A DNA stretch of 64,000 nucleotides from AE-B3B sp964543295 (GTDB taxonomy: Bacteria; Aerophobota; Aerophobia; Aerophobales; AE-B3A): positions 62,001 through 126,000 of the forward strand of contig CAZIXA010000001.1 in NCBI GenBank assembly GCA_964543295.1, given 5' to 3'. Every line of letters begins with the position of its first letter. Within the stretch, counting starts at the first letter, position 1. This document shows, piece after piece, positions 49,472 through 58,605 of this stretch. A program made the translations under genes and the position numbers. The notes below the pieces were generated by a model. It saw nothing but the letters and a program-made list of their open reading frames with translations, had not been told where the DNA came from and made no database searches.

Positions 49472-50412
49472 TCTCTTGCCTCTCTACACCTAATTTTATC
49501 CTTAAGCCGGTTTATTCTTTTAAGAGAAAGCGGCTTTTCTCTTCCCTCTTCTGCACTGGCTGCTGCGCAAGCTACCGCCAGAGCTGACATCTCCTTTAAA
49601 CTTAATCCTCGGGAGAGTCCCACAGCAAAACCACCCACCAGAGCGTCTCCTGCTCCTATTGTATTCAGAGAATTTATTTCAGGAGGAGAGACCATGAGCA
49701 GCCTCTTCTTTTCCATTACCATAACCTCATCTTTGCCTCGGGAGACAACCACAAGCTGAACATGCTTTTTAACAAGAGCCCTTACCTGTCGAATTAAATC
49801 GGCTTCAGACTCAAGGCTTTTTCCAATGAGATTCTCCATCTCCTCTTTATTGGGCTTAAGCATAAAGGGTCTCCCCTGAAGTCCCTGTTTGAGAGGTTCA
49901 CCTCGCGTGTCCAGAATAGGGATAATATCCTCCTTCTCCTGGTAGGCTAAACAGATTAAGGAATTGTAGATTTTCTCACTTACTCCTGGGGGGATGCTTC
50001 CAGAAAAAACTACCACACTCGCCTTTCTTACCAGATCTCCAATTTTTTCCTCTAGTTTCTTTATTTCAGAGGGAAAAATCCGGGGGCCCTTCTCCACCAG
50101 GTGGGTCTGGCTGTGGGTTACCGGATCGAGAATGGTCAAATTCAGCCTACTTTCTCCCGCGATGGAAACAAAATCGGAAGCTATACCCTCCTTTTTAAAT
50201 CTCTCCTTTATAAACCCTGCAGTACGGCCTCCCAGCCAACCAGTGGCTAAGGTTGGCTCGCCCAAGATTTTAGCTACCCGGGAGACATTTATCCCCTTTC
50301 CCCCTGCCACCCTTATTCTCTCTTTTTCTACCCGGTTGACCTTCCCGACTCGAAAATCAGGTATCTCAACTACCCGATCCAAGACGGGATTAAGGGTGAC
50401 AGTAAGGATCAT
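49468..50412 (-). CDS. fruK: PfkB-family 1-phosphofructokinase
   Basis: 314 residues, the normal size. Motifs are TVTLNPVLDRVVEIPDF, VAGGKGINVSRVAKILG, the substrate loop GWLGGRTAGFI, FSGSIPPGV and the PfkB catalytic block NTIGAGDALVGGFAVGLSRG (base Asp in GAGD). These fit fructose-1-phosphate or tagatose-6-phosphate kinase. No fructose PTS gene is nearby. It is the first gene of a transcript running into grpE-dnaK-dnaJ, an unusual place where hrcA often stands. Confidence 0.9.
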   Translation of the reverse strand: MILTVTLNPVLDRVVEIPDFRVGKVNRVEKERIRVAGGKGINVSRVAKILGEPTLATGWLGGRTAGFIKERFKKEGIASDFVSIAGESRLNLTILDPVTHSQTHLVEKGPRIFPSEIKKLEEKIGDLVRKASVVVFSGSIPPGVSEKIYNSLICLAYQEKEDIIPILDTRGEPLKQGLQGRPFMLKPNKEEMENLIGKSLESEADLIRQVRALVKKHVQLVVVSRGKDEVMVMEKKRLLMVSPPEINSLNTIGAGDALVGGFAVGLSRGLSLKEMSALAVACAAASAEEGREKPLSLKRINRLKDKIRCREARE

Positions 50413-50422
50413 ATCAGCTTTA

Positions 50423-50450
50423 ATTCTACAAAAAATTAACCAATTGTCAA
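50423..50450 (-). promoter_or_regulatory. Promoter of the fruK-grpE-dnaK-dnaJ series
   Basis: On the minus strand, TTGACA (50445-50450) and TAGAAT (50423-50428) are 16 bases apart, ten bases before the fruK ATG, so the leader is extremely short or absent. The -35 lies in the palindrome TTGTCAAGCTTGACAA (50444-50459). Confidence 0.65.
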
Positions 50451-50452
50451 GC

Positions 50453-50481
50453 TTGACAAAGAAAATTCCCTACCCTATTAT
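50453..50481 (+). promoter_or_regulatory. Promoter of amrS-gatB-argF
   Basis: TTGACA (50453-50458) and TATTAT (50476-50481) are 17 bases apart. Its -35 is the other half of the palindrome at 50444-50459, so two divergent promoters are back to back. Confidence 0.7.
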
Positions 50482-50522
50482 AGGGTGTAAAAATTCACTC
50501 TTTTAGCACAAAGACAAGCTAA

Positions 50523-51539
50523 ATGCATAAGGCTATGTTTTATGAGAAGCTGGGAGATAGAAAAGTAATCTGCCAGCTCTGCCCTCATTACTGCCGGGTA
50601 GGAGAGGGCAAAAGAGGAATCTGTGGAGTCAGGGAAAACCGGGAAGGAAAACTCTACAGCTTGGTTTATGGAAAGGTAGTATCATCAGCCATAGACCCCA
50701 TAGAAAAAAAGCCTCTTTATCATTTTTACCCTGGCTCAGATGCTTTTTCGTTGGCTACGGTGGGATGTAATCTGAGGTGTGTGAATTGCCAAAACTACAG
50801 TATTTCTCAGCTTCCCAGAGAGAGGGGAGAAATTGAAGGAAAGGATTATACTCCTGAGTCTATCGTCTCTCAGGCCAAAAGATCTGGATGTAAGAGCATC
50901 GCTTATACCTATACAGAGCCTACTATCTTTTTTGAGTTTGCTTATGACACATCCAGGCTAGCCCACAAAGAGCTCATCAAAAATATCTTTGTTACCAATG
51001 GGTATATGAATAAGGACGTTTTGCTAAAAATAAGTTCCTATCTGGACGCGGCCAATGTGGATTTGAAGTCCTTCAGCGAGGACTTTTACCGAAAAAACTG
51101 CGGGGGTAAACTCACCCCCGTTCTGGAAACCTTAAAACTCATGAAGAAAATAGGAATCTGGCTGGAGGTAACTACCCTCATCATTCCCACCCTGAATGAT
51201 TCTACGGAGGATTTAAAAAGAATAGCTGAATTTATAGTTAATTTAGGATCAGATACTCCCTGGCACCTCAGCCGATTTTATCCGACTTACAAACTTAATG
51301 ATCTTCCCTCCACCTCCACAGAAACTCTTCATCTAGCTCGCCAGATAGGCCTCGAGGCAGGCTTAAGATATGTTTACACAGGAAATGTTCCTGGAGATGA
51401 GGGTGAGAACACTTACTGCTATAACTGCGGTAGAATGCTTATTCAACGCTATGGATACGGAATAGAGAAATTTTATCTTGAGGAAGGTAGGTGTAAATTC
51501 TGTCAGGCTAAGATAGATGGAGTGGGAATGAAAAGATGA
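50523..51539 (+). CDS. amrS: AmmeMemoRadiSam-system radical SAM enzyme
   Basis: 338 residues. The N-terminal zinc-like segment is CQLCPHYCRVGEGKRGICGV. The radical SAM cluster is VGCNLRCVNCQNYSISQ (CxxxCxxC). Then come YTYTEPTIFFEFAYD and SRFYPTYKL, and a C-terminal Cys set (YCYNCGRMLI, CKFCQA). This is the AmrS family, related to pyruvate-formate-lyase activases. Its exact substrate is not settled. Its named partners (AMMECR1 and MEMO proteins) are not in the window. It overlaps gatB by four bases (ATGA). Confidence 0.92.
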   Translation: MHKAMFYEKLGDRKVICQLCPHYCRVGEGKRGICGVRENREGKLYSLVYGKVVSSAIDPIEKKPLYHFYPGSDAFSLATVGCNLRCVNCQNYSISQLPRERGEIEGKDYTPESIVSQAKRSGCKSIAYTYTEPTIFFEFAYDTSRLAHKELIKNIFVTNGYMNKDVLLKISSYLDAANVDLKSFSEDFYRKNCGGKLTPVLETLKLMKKIGIWLEVTTLIIPTLNDSTEDLKRIAEFIVNLGSDTPWHLSRFYPTYKLNDLPSTSTETLHLARQIGLEAGLRYVYTGNVPGDEGENTYCYNCGRMLIQRYGYGIEKFYLEEGRCKFCQAKIDGVGMKR

Positions 51540-52987
51540 AATACCAGGTCAATATCGGGTTAGAAGTTCATGTGGAGCTTTCAACTGAGAGCAAGTTTTT
51601 CTGTGGGTGCAGTACCAAATTCGGAGCACCACCTAATACCCAGACCTGCTCCATATGCCTGGGTCTACCGGGAGTACTTCCCGTCATTAACAAAAAGGCT
51701 GTAGAATACACCCTTTCCACGGCTTTAGCCTTAAACTGTAAAATTAGCCGCCTCTGTAGATTTGCCAGGAAGAATTACTATTATCCGGATCTACCCAAGA
51801 ATTATCAGATCTCCCAATATGATGAACCCCTGGCCAGGGATGGATATCTGGAGTTTGAGATAAACGGCAAGCTAAGAAGAGTTGAGATTGAGAGAGTCCA
51901 CCTGGAAGAAGACGCCGGCAAGCTCATTCATGGGGAAGATACCCAAAACCCCGAAGATAGAGAGGCAAGTTTTATTGACTATAACCGAGCCGGGATTCCC
52001 TTAATGGAGATTGTGAGCCAGCCTGAGCTTAATTCTCCCGAAGAAGCCTATCAATATCTGGTTAGCCTCAAAAGGATCTTGCGCTACTTAGAGATCAGTG
52101 ATTGTAACATGGAAGAGGGGTCTTTGCGCTGCGATGCTAATATCTCAGTTTCTCCCCAAGTAGAAAAGTTGGGAACTAAGACGGAACTCAAAAACATGAA
52201 TTCTTTTAAGGACTTAAGAGACGGACTTGAGTCAGAAGTAAAAAGACAATCAAGCCTTTTGGATAGAGGAGAAAATGTTATCCAGGAGACCCGCCTGTGG
52301 GATCCTAAGAAAAAGAGAGCAAAAGGAATGAGAAGTAAGGAAGACGCACACGATTACCGATATTTCCCTGAACCTGATCTTTTACCTATCGAAGTGAATG
52401 AGGAGTGGAAGGAGAATTTAAAGGCAGAGCTTCCTGAACTTCCCCTTAAACGATATCAAAGGTTTATAAAAGATTACAGTCTTCCTCCTTACGATGCGGG
52501 AGTTCTTACCGATACCAAAGATCTAGCTGACTATTTTGAGAAATGTGTGGTGAGTTTTCCCCATCCTAAACTGGTGAGTAACTGGATAATGGGAGAGTTT
52601 CTGAGGCTGGTCAAGAAAGCCAATCTTCCAATACCACAGGTGAAAGTGAGCCCTGAACAGATAGGTAAACTGCTGGCGCAGATGAAAGAGGGAACCTTAA
52701 GTGGGGGGTTAGCTAAACTCGTCTTCGAAGAGATGTTCAAAACAGGAAAGGCCCCAGAAAAGATAATGGAGGAGAAAAAGATTGCGCAAATCACTGATGA
52801 GCTAAAATTGACAACCATAGTGGAAGAGGTGGTAAAAGAAAACCAGGGGGCGATGGACGACTTTAAAAAGGGTAAAAAAGAAGCTTTGAGCTTTCTGGTG
52901 GGACAGGTAATGAAGAAAACGAAAGGGAAAGCCAGCCCGCAGGTGGTGAATAAACTGTTAAAAGAAAGGGTGGGTTCTCCTATATAG
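51536..52987 (+). CDS. gatB: Aspartyl/glutamyl-tRNA amidotransferase subunit B
   Basis: 483 residues, full length. Signatures are IGLEVHVELSTESKFFCGCS, SICLGLPGVLPVINKKAVEY, ARKNYYYPDLPKNYQISQYD, EEDAGKLIH, DYNRAGIPLMEIVSQPE, SLRCDANIS and the C-terminal GatB/YqeY helical domain with AMDDFKKGKKEALSFLVGQV. It phosphorylates and amidates misacylated tRNA. gatC lies at 17430 and gatA is not seen here. Confidence 0.98.
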   Translation: MKYQVNIGLEVHVELSTESKFFCGCSTKFGAPPNTQTCSICLGLPGVLPVINKKAVEYTLSTALALNCKISRLCRFARKNYYYPDLPKNYQISQYDEPLARDGYLEFEINGKLRRVEIERVHLEEDAGKLIHGEDTQNPEDREASFIDYNRAGIPLMEIVSQPELNSPEEAYQYLVSLKRILRYLEISDCNMEEGSLRCDANISVSPQVEKLGTKTELKNMNSFKDLRDGLESEVKRQSSLLDRGENVIQETRLWDPKKKRAKGMRSKEDAHDYRYFPEPDLLPIEVNEEWKENLKAELPELPLKRYQRFIKDYSLPPYDAGVLTDTKDLADYFEKCVVSFPHPKLVSNWIMGEFLRLVKKANLPIPQVKVSPEQIGKLLAQMKEGTLSGGLAKLVFEEMFKTGKAPEKIMEEKKIAQITDELKLTTIVEEVVKENQGAMDDFKKGKKEALSFLVGQVMKKTKGKASPQVVNKLLKERVGSPI

Positions 52988-52996
52988 GAAGCATTG

Positions 52997-53908
52997 ATGA
53001 AGAAAGATCTTCTCTGGATTGCGGACTTAAGTAAAGATGAGATTCTTCATCTTTTTGAACTCTCAGATTACTTAAGAAATCTACTAAAAAGGCGAAGGCT
53101 TTATCACCCCCTGCGGGGTAAAACCCTGGGAATGCTCTTTCGTAAACCTTCTACCCGCACTCGTCTTTCCTTTGAAGTGGGAATGTATCAACTGGGTGGA
53201 TGCGCTATATTCCTTTCTTCTCAAGATCTTCAGTTGGAAAGGAGGGAAACCATCGAGGATACAGGCAAAATCTTTTCCAGATATGTGGATGCTATTATGA
53301 TAAGAACATTTGATCAGGAAGAAGTGGTAAAAATGGCGCAATTCTCCAGTATCCCTGTGATCAATGGCCTCACTGATCTTCTTCATCCCTGTCAAGTTCT
53401 CTCCGATTATTATACACTCTGGAAAAGAAAAATTGATTTAGAAACCATAAAATTTGTCTATGTCGGGGACGGGAACAATGTCTGCAACTCTCTTCTTCTA
53501 GGGGCAGCCCAATTAGGGGTTGACATCGTTGTCTCTAATCCCGAAGGATATGATCCAAACCCAAAGATAATGGAGATAGCAAAAAAAATTGGTAATGGTA
53601 AGATGGTAGTCCAGAGAGACCCTTTAAAGGCGGTGCAAGAGGCAGATATTATCTACACCGATGTCTGGACAAGCATGGGTAAAGAACCAGAAAAAAAGAT
53701 GCGCCAAAGGATTTTCCAGCCCTATCAGGTCAATGAGAATCTTTTGAGGAGAGCTAAAAAAGATGCTCTGGTAATGCATTGTCTTCCCGCACATAGAGGC
53801 GAGGAGATTACCTCTGAGGTTATGGATGGTAGTCAAAGCATTGTCTTCGAACAGGCGGAGAATCGCCTGCATTTACAAAAAGCCATACTGGTAGAGCTAT
53901 TGAGTTGA
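52997..53908 (+). CDS. argF: Ornithine carbamoyltransferase
   Basis: 303 residues from ATG 52997 (TAGGAA upstream; an in-frame TTG lies immediately before). It joins carbamoyl phosphate and ornithine to make citrulline. Motifs are FRKPSTRTRLSFEVG (carbamoyl-phosphate site), HPCQVLSDYYT, YVGDGNNVCNSLL and HCLPAHRGEEI (ornithine-binding Cys). It starts nine bases after the gatB stop and precedes argG, the next step of arginine synthesis. Confidence 0.97.
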   Translation: MKKDLLWIADLSKDEILHLFELSDYLRNLLKRRRLYHPLRGKTLGMLFRKPSTRTRLSFEVGMYQLGGCAIFLSSQDLQLERRETIEDTGKIFSRYVDAIMIRTFDQEEVVKMAQFSSIPVINGLTDLLHPCQVLSDYYTLWKRKIDLETIKFVYVGDGNNVCNSLLLGAAQLGVDIVVSNPEGYDPNPKIMEIAKKIGNGKMVVQRDPLKAVQEADIIYTDVWTSMGKEPEKKMRQRIFQPYQVNENLLRRAKKDALVMHCLPAHRGEEITSEVMDGSQSIVFEQAENRLHLQKAILVELLS

Positions 53909-53954
53909 AATATCTTAACTTTCATTCATGGGAAGTGAGTCCTGAGGAGGGAGT

Positions 53955-54141
53955 TCAAATTCACACAGATGAACACGGTTTGGGTTTGTTGAGTTCATTG
54001 GGTTCGTTGAGTTTGTTGAGTTGAAAAATAAGGCAACAACTATTGAAGTTGGCTTATTAATTAATTTTGGCAGAAAACCAGAATTCAAAAGATTTGTATA
54101 TGATAATAAAAGAAAAATATCTGCGTAAATCTGCGGCTGAA
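53955..54141 (+). repeat. MITE-like element, copy C, carrying a GxxExxY gene tail
   Basis: It begins CAAATTCACACAGATGAACA and holds four or so nonamers of the TTGAGTTTG type. It then reads GLLINFGRKPEFKRFVYDNK in part, and closes TGCGTAAATCTGCGGCTGAA. It fills the gap between argF and argG and lies a few bases before the argG ribosome site. Confidence 0.8.
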
Positions 54142-54162
54142 TATTTAGAAAGGAATTTAACT

Positions 54163-55365
54163 ATGAGAAAGATTAGAAAAATTGTTTTAGCCTATTCTGG
54201 AGGATTGGATACCTCGGTAATCCTTTGCTGGCTTGAGGAAAAATATGGGGCTGAGGTCATTACTTATACTGCTAACCTGGGACAGAGTCAATCACTTGAC
54301 TTTATAAAGAAAAAGGCGGAGAAAACAGGGGCTGCGAAAGCTTATATAGAGGATCTCAGGGAAGAGTTCTGTGAGAAGTATGTTCTTCCAGCGCTGCAGG
54401 CAGGAGCTCTTTATGAAGGGAAGTATCCCCTGGCCACAGCCCTGGGACGTCCCCTCATCGCCAAAGGACTGGTGAAGCTGGCTGAAAAAGAAAGAGCCGA
54501 GGCTATTGCCCATGGATGCTCAGGAAAAGGAAACGACCAGGTAAGATTTGAAGTAACGGCACGAGCATTAAATCCTGAAATTATCATCCTGGCCCCCTTA
54601 CGAGAATGGGGATTAAACTCAAGAGAAGAAGAAATACGATATGCTCGAGAGCACAGCATTCCCGTGGAGGTGAGCGAGGAATCCCCTTATTCCCTGGACA
54701 GAAACTTATGGGGAGTAAGCATTGAATGCGGAATTTTGGAGGATGCCTGGCAGGAGCCTCCTGCACAAGCTTATCAGATAACTCGCCCTCCTCAAAAAGC
54801 ACCGAATGAACCCACTTATTTGGAGATTGAACTTAAGGAGGGAGTTCCTTTAAAGTTAAATGGTAAAACCTATTCATTGGTCAATCTAATAGAGAAATTG
54901 AACAGAATAGGGGGATTAAATGGCATCGGGCGCATTGATATGGTAGAAAATAGGGTGATGGGGATAAAATCAAGGGAGATTTATGAGGCCCCTGCGGCTG
55001 TGATTCTTCACTGTGCCCACAGAGAGCTCGAGAAGCTAATCCTGGACCGGGAAACTCTCCATTTTAAGCCCATCATTGCTCAAAAGTATTCTGAACTTGT
55101 CTACAATGGACTCTGGTGCTCTCCCTTACGTAAAGCTCTGGATGCATTCGTGTGCCAAACTCAAAAAATGATGTCTGGCCGGGTTAAATTAAAGCTTTAC
55201 AAAGGCGGTTGTGAAGTGGTAGGAAGAAAATCTCCCTATTCCTTGTATGATAGAGACCTTGCTACATACGGTAAGGAAAGCGTGTTTAATCAAAAGGCGG
55301 CTCCAGGATTCATCCACATCTGGGGACTACCTCTGAAAACTATGGCAAAAACGAGGAAAAAATGA
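54163..55365 (+). CDS. argG: Argininosuccinate synthase
   Basis: 400 residues from ATG 54163, preceded by AGAAAGGAA. The open frame extends to 54067, but that part is the MITE-like repeat. Motifs are the ATP-pyrophosphatase loop LAYSGGLDTSVILCWL, TALGRPLIAKGLVKLAEK, AHGCSGKGNDQVRFE and DMVENRVMGIKSREIYE. It condenses citrulline and aspartate. It overlaps purB by four bases (ATGA). Confidence 0.97.
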   Translation: MRKIRKIVLAYSGGLDTSVILCWLEEKYGAEVITYTANLGQSQSLDFIKKKAEKTGAAKAYIEDLREEFCEKYVLPALQAGALYEGKYPLATALGRPLIAKGLVKLAEKERAEAIAHGCSGKGNDQVRFEVTARALNPEIIILAPLREWGLNSREEEIRYAREHSIPVEVSEESPYSLDRNLWGVSIECGILEDAWQEPPAQAYQITRPPQKAPNEPTYLEIELKEGVPLKLNGKTYSLVNLIEKLNRIGGLNGIGRIDMVENRVMGIKSREIYEAPAAVILHCAHRELEKLILDRETLHFKPIIAQKYSELVYNGLWCSPLRKALDAFVCQTQKMMSGRVKLKLYKGGCEVVGRKSPYSLYDRDLATYGKESVFNQKAAPGFIHIWGLPLKTMAKTRKK

Positions 55366-56660
55366 TCTCTCGCTATACTCTTCCTAGAATGGGAAAAATC
55401 TGGAAGGAAGAGGAAAAACTTGGGCTCTGGCTTAAAATAGAGATTCTTGTCTGCCAGGCTTGGGCTGAGCTGGGGAAAATCCCCCAGGAGGCAGTCAAAA
55501 AGATAGAAAGAAATGCCACTTTCGATATCAATCGAATAAAGAAAATTGAAGAAAAAGTTAAGCATGACCTCATAGCTTTCCTTAACAGTGTAACCGAACA
55601 CCTCGGTTCTGAGGCCCGCTATATTCATTTTGGACTTACCTCTTCCGATGTGGTGGATACAGCTCTTGCACTTCAGATGAAAATGGCCGGCGAGATAATA
55701 ATACAAGATTTAGAGAAACTAACTAGGGTTTTAGAAAAAAAGGCCCGAGAGCACAAAGGGACTTTGATGATGGGAAGAACTCATGGAGTTCATGCAGAAC
55801 CCATCAGCCTGGGTTTGAAATTCGTCCTCTGGTACGAGGAGAGCAAAAGAAATTTAGAGCTAATGCGACGAGCTAAAGAGATTATCTCCTGTGGTAAAAT
55901 TTCGGGAGCAGTGGGAACTTATGCTCATCTTGATCCTCGAGTGGAGGAATATGTTTGCCGTCGGTTAGATCTTACCCCCTGCTCGATCTCTAACCAGATA
56001 ATTCAGCGAGACCGCCATGCACAATATCTTTCTGCTCTAGCCATCGTTGCTTCATCTTTAGGTAAATTTGCCCTGGAAATTAGAGGTCTGCATCGAACCG
56101 AGATAAGAGAAGTCGAAGAGGGGTTCAGTAAAAAACAAAAAGGGTCTTCCGCTATGCCTCACAAACGTAATCCCATAGTATGTGAGAGAATCTGTGGTCT
56201 GGCTCGCCTGGTAAGGAGTAACCTACAGACTGCTCTAGAGAATATCAGTCTCTGGGGAGAACGAGATATTTCCCATTCCTCTTCCGAGAGGGTGATAATT
56301 CCCGATTCCACTATCCTGGTAGATTATATGCTAACAAAATCTATTGAGGTTCTAAATAACCTTTTTATTTATCCTGAACATATGCATAAAAATATGGTCA
56401 AATCAAAGGGACTGTTTTATTCTCAAAGAATAATGCTAGAATTGGTGAAAAAGGGCCTTTCCCGGGAAAAAGCTTACGGGCTCGTGCAAAGGGTTTCCTT
56501 GAAGTCCTGGCAAGAAGATAAAGATTTTCAACAACTGATCGAGCAAGATAAAGAGATAAGAAGATACTTCAAAGAAGATGAACTAGAATCTTTCTTTGAT
56601 CCTAAGTATTACCTTCGTTGGGTGGATCACATCTTTCGTAGAGTAGGAATCTTGGCGTAA
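55362..56660 (+). CDS. purB: Adenylosuccinate lyase
   Basis: 432 residues. It cleaves SAICAR and adenylosuccinate in purine synthesis. The fumarase/aspartase-superfamily signature is GSSAMPHKRNPIVCERICGL. Others are HFGLTSSDVVDTALALQMK, MMGRTHGVHAEPISLGLKF and WGERDISHSSSERVIIPDS. The MPHKRNP form and the early TSSDVVDT block favour PurB over argininosuccinate lyase, despite the argG neighbour. Confidence 0.95.
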   Translation: MISRYTLPRMGKIWKEEEKLGLWLKIEILVCQAWAELGKIPQEAVKKIERNATFDINRIKKIEEKVKHDLIAFLNSVTEHLGSEARYIHFGLTSSDVVDTALALQMKMAGEIIIQDLEKLTRVLEKKAREHKGTLMMGRTHGVHAEPISLGLKFVLWYEESKRNLELMRRAKEIISCGKISGAVGTYAHLDPRVEEYVCRRLDLTPCSISNQIIQRDRHAQYLSALAIVASSLGKFALEIRGLHRTEIREVEEGFSKKQKGSSAMPHKRNPIVCERICGLARLVRSNLQTALENISLWGERDISHSSSERVIIPDSTILVDYMLTKSIEVLNNLFIYPEHMHKNMVKSKGLFYSQRIMLELVKKGLSREKAYGLVQRVSLKSWQEDKDFQQLIEQDKEIRRYFKEDELESFFDPKYYLRWVDHIFRRVGILA

Positions 56661-56673
56661 GAAAGGCGGAAAA

Positions 56674-57465
56674 ATGAGTATTTTCGTGCATCCCACGGCC
56701 ATAGTAAGTCCAAGGGCAAATCTAGATGAGGGGGTGAAAGTAGATCCTTATTCTATAATTGGAAAAAACGTGACTGTTGGTAGAGGAACTAAAATTGGTC
56801 CCCATGTTCAACTGGATGGCTGGACTCACATCGGTAAAGAATGCACTATTTGCAAGGGAGTAGTTATTGGAACCTTGCCCCAGGATATAAACTTTGAAAA
56901 TGGAAAGAGTTTTGTAAAGATAGGAGACAGAAATCTTATCCGAGAATATACCACTATTCATAGGGGTACCAAGGAAGGAAGCACTACTCGCATTGGGAAT
57001 GACAATTTCTTCATGGCCTACTCTCATATAGCTCATAATTGCGTCGTTGAGGATGGAGTAGTAATTGCCAATGTAGGCACCCTGGCCGGATATGTGACAG
57101 TGGAGAAAAAAGCCATAATTGGAGGCTTAAGTGCGGTGCACCAGTACGTGAGGATCGGGACCTATTCTATAGTAGGAGGATGTTCCAAGGTGGTCAAGGA
57201 CGTACCCCCCTACACCAAGGCAGATGGTCATCCTACCACTCTTTGGGGATTAAACAGCGTAGGGCTGCGTCGTGCTAATTTTTCCCTCCAGACAAGAAAA
57301 GCCTTAAAAAAAGCCTACCAGATATTGTTCAGATCAGGTCTAAATACCAACCAGGCCATCGAAAAGATTTCCAATGAGTTAGAATCAAGTCCTCCAGTCC
57401 GACACCTCTGTTCATTCATTAAGAACTCACAAAGAGGAATATGTAAAGAAAGAAAGGTGAGGTAA
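56674..57465 (+). CDS. lpxA: UDP-N-acetylglucosamine acyltransferase
   Basis: 263 residues, standard length. It makes the first acylated intermediate of lipid A. It shows left-handed beta-helix hexapeptide repeats from HPTAIVSPRANLDEGVKVDP, the catalytic His121 in SHIAHNCVVEDGV, the NLIREYTTIHRGT motif, GGLSAVHQYVRIGTYSIVGG, and a C-terminal helical domain. It is clear evidence for an LPS-type outer membrane. No lpxB, lpxC or lpxD accompanies it here. Confidence 0.97.
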   Translation: MSIFVHPTAIVSPRANLDEGVKVDPYSIIGKNVTVGRGTKIGPHVQLDGWTHIGKECTICKGVVIGTLPQDINFENGKSFVKIGDRNLIREYTTIHRGTKEGSTTRIGNDNFFMAYSHIAHNCVVEDGVVIANVGTLAGYVTVEKKAIIGGLSAVHQYVRIGTYSIVGGCSKVVKDVPPYTKADGHPTTLWGLNSVGLRRANFSLQTRKALKKAYQILFRSGLNTNQAIEKISNELESSPPVRHLCSFIKNSQRGICKERKVR

Positions 57466-57491
57466 GCGGGATTGTCTCCTGTCTCTGCTCC

Positions 57492-58310
57492 ATGTCTATA
57501 GTTCAGGCCTTAGTTCTCGGTCTCTTGCAAGGGGTTACCGAATTCCTTCCGGTGAGTAGCTCTGGCCACTTAGTTATTGTGCAGCACTATTTAGGACTCG
57601 AACGGCCCCTGGTATTGTTTGACGTGGCTTTGCATACGGCAACCCTGGTAGTAGTTCTAATTTACTTCCGAGGTGATCTAAGCAGCATAATAGGCTCGTT
57701 CACAAAATTAAAGATACACCATTCTCAAGGAATACTGGAACGCAAGATCTTCTATCTTATCATGGTGGGCACCATACCTACTGTGATTCTGGGGCTAATT
57801 CTACGGGTTTGGGCGGATTTATTGTGCACCAGGATGGGCCTTACCTCCGTTATGCTCATCAGCACAGGAATCATTCTCCGCGTGGGGGGGAAAACAAAGA
57901 GAACCGGCAGAGGGATAAAAGAGATGGGTATAATGGATGCCTTCTTAATAGGATTGATGCAGGGGATAGCTATAGTCCCAGGTATATCTCGCTCAGGGGC
58001 CACCATATCTACCGCTCTCTTAAGGGGAATCAATAAGGAGTTTTCCTTTCGCTATTCCTTCCTCCTTTCCATTCCTGCTATTCTGGGGGCTTTAACTCTT
58101 TCCTTAAAAGATGCCTCAATAGAAAAAATTTTCCCTTCTCACCCACTTCCCTGGATAGTGGGAGCCCTATCTGCCTTTGCTGCCGGATATCTTTCTCTGG
58201 TTCTTCTTCGAAAGACTGTTGTCAAGGGCAAGCTTTCTCTATTCTCCTACTATTGCTGGATATTAGGAATAGGATCTCTCATCCTATGGATTAGCAGGGG
58301 GAGAATTTGA
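57492..58310 (+). CDS. uppP: Undecaprenyl-diphosphatase
   Basis: 272 residues and about eight membrane helices. It recycles the lipid carrier for wall and surface polysaccharides. Signature motifs are QGVTEFLPVSSSGHLVIVQH and the second P-loop-like region MQGIAIVPGISRSGATIS (catalytic Ser/Arg). It starts at ATG 57492, 26 bases after lpxA. Confidence 0.96.
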   Translation: MSIVQALVLGLLQGVTEFLPVSSSGHLVIVQHYLGLERPLVLFDVALHTATLVVVLIYFRGDLSSIIGSFTKLKIHHSQGILERKIFYLIMVGTIPTVILGLILRVWADLLCTRMGLTSVMLISTGIILRVGGKTKRTGRGIKEMGIMDAFLIGLMQGIAIVPGISRSGATISTALLRGINKEFSFRYSFLLSIPAILGALTLSLKDASIEKIFPSHPLPWIVGALSAFAAGYLSLVLLRKTVVKGKLSLFSYYCWILGIGSLILWISRGRI

Positions 58311-58358
58311 CATTTAAGGTAGTTTTACTACCATAAGAGAGCAAAAAGGAGGGGTTTA

Positions 58359-58553
58359 ATGATTATACACGTCCGGATCGATGAAGAGGCGTGTACTGCC
58401 TGCGGAATCTGCGAAGAGACCTGCCCTGAGGTATTTGAAGTTAATGATGTGGCCGTGGTAAAGGCAGAGGCCGATTTTAATGACTTTGAGGATGAAATAA
58501 AAGAAGCGGCCGAGGGATGTCCATCCGAGGCCATCGAGGTAGAAGAAAACTAG
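58359..58553 (+). CDS. Small [4Fe-4S] ferredoxin
   Basis: 64 residues. It has one cluster site CTACGICEETCP (near 12-23) with the fourth Cys in AAEGCPSEAIEVEEN. Acidic residues dominate, as in electron-carrier ferredoxins of anaerobes. AAGGAGGGG precedes the ATG. Its electron partner is not evident from the neighbours (uppP and transketolase). Confidence 0.95.
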   Translation: MIIHVRIDEEACTACGICEETCPEVFEVNDVAVVKAEADFNDFEDEIKEAAEGCPSEAIEVEEN

Positions 58554-58605
58554 ACTAATTTATATAGGGGAAAAGGACTGGAAGTCTCTTGAAAGGCGAA
58601 AGAGA

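Noticed and set aside
50480..50520. TTCACTCTTTTAGCAC, considered as a CIRCE heat-shock operator.
   Set aside because: Only scattered half-site likeness. There is no TTAGCACTC-N9-GAGTGCTAA inverted repeat.
54067..54162. N-terminal extension of argG.
   Set aside because: It translates the MITE-like repeat. ATG 54163 has a ribosome site and matches the family start.
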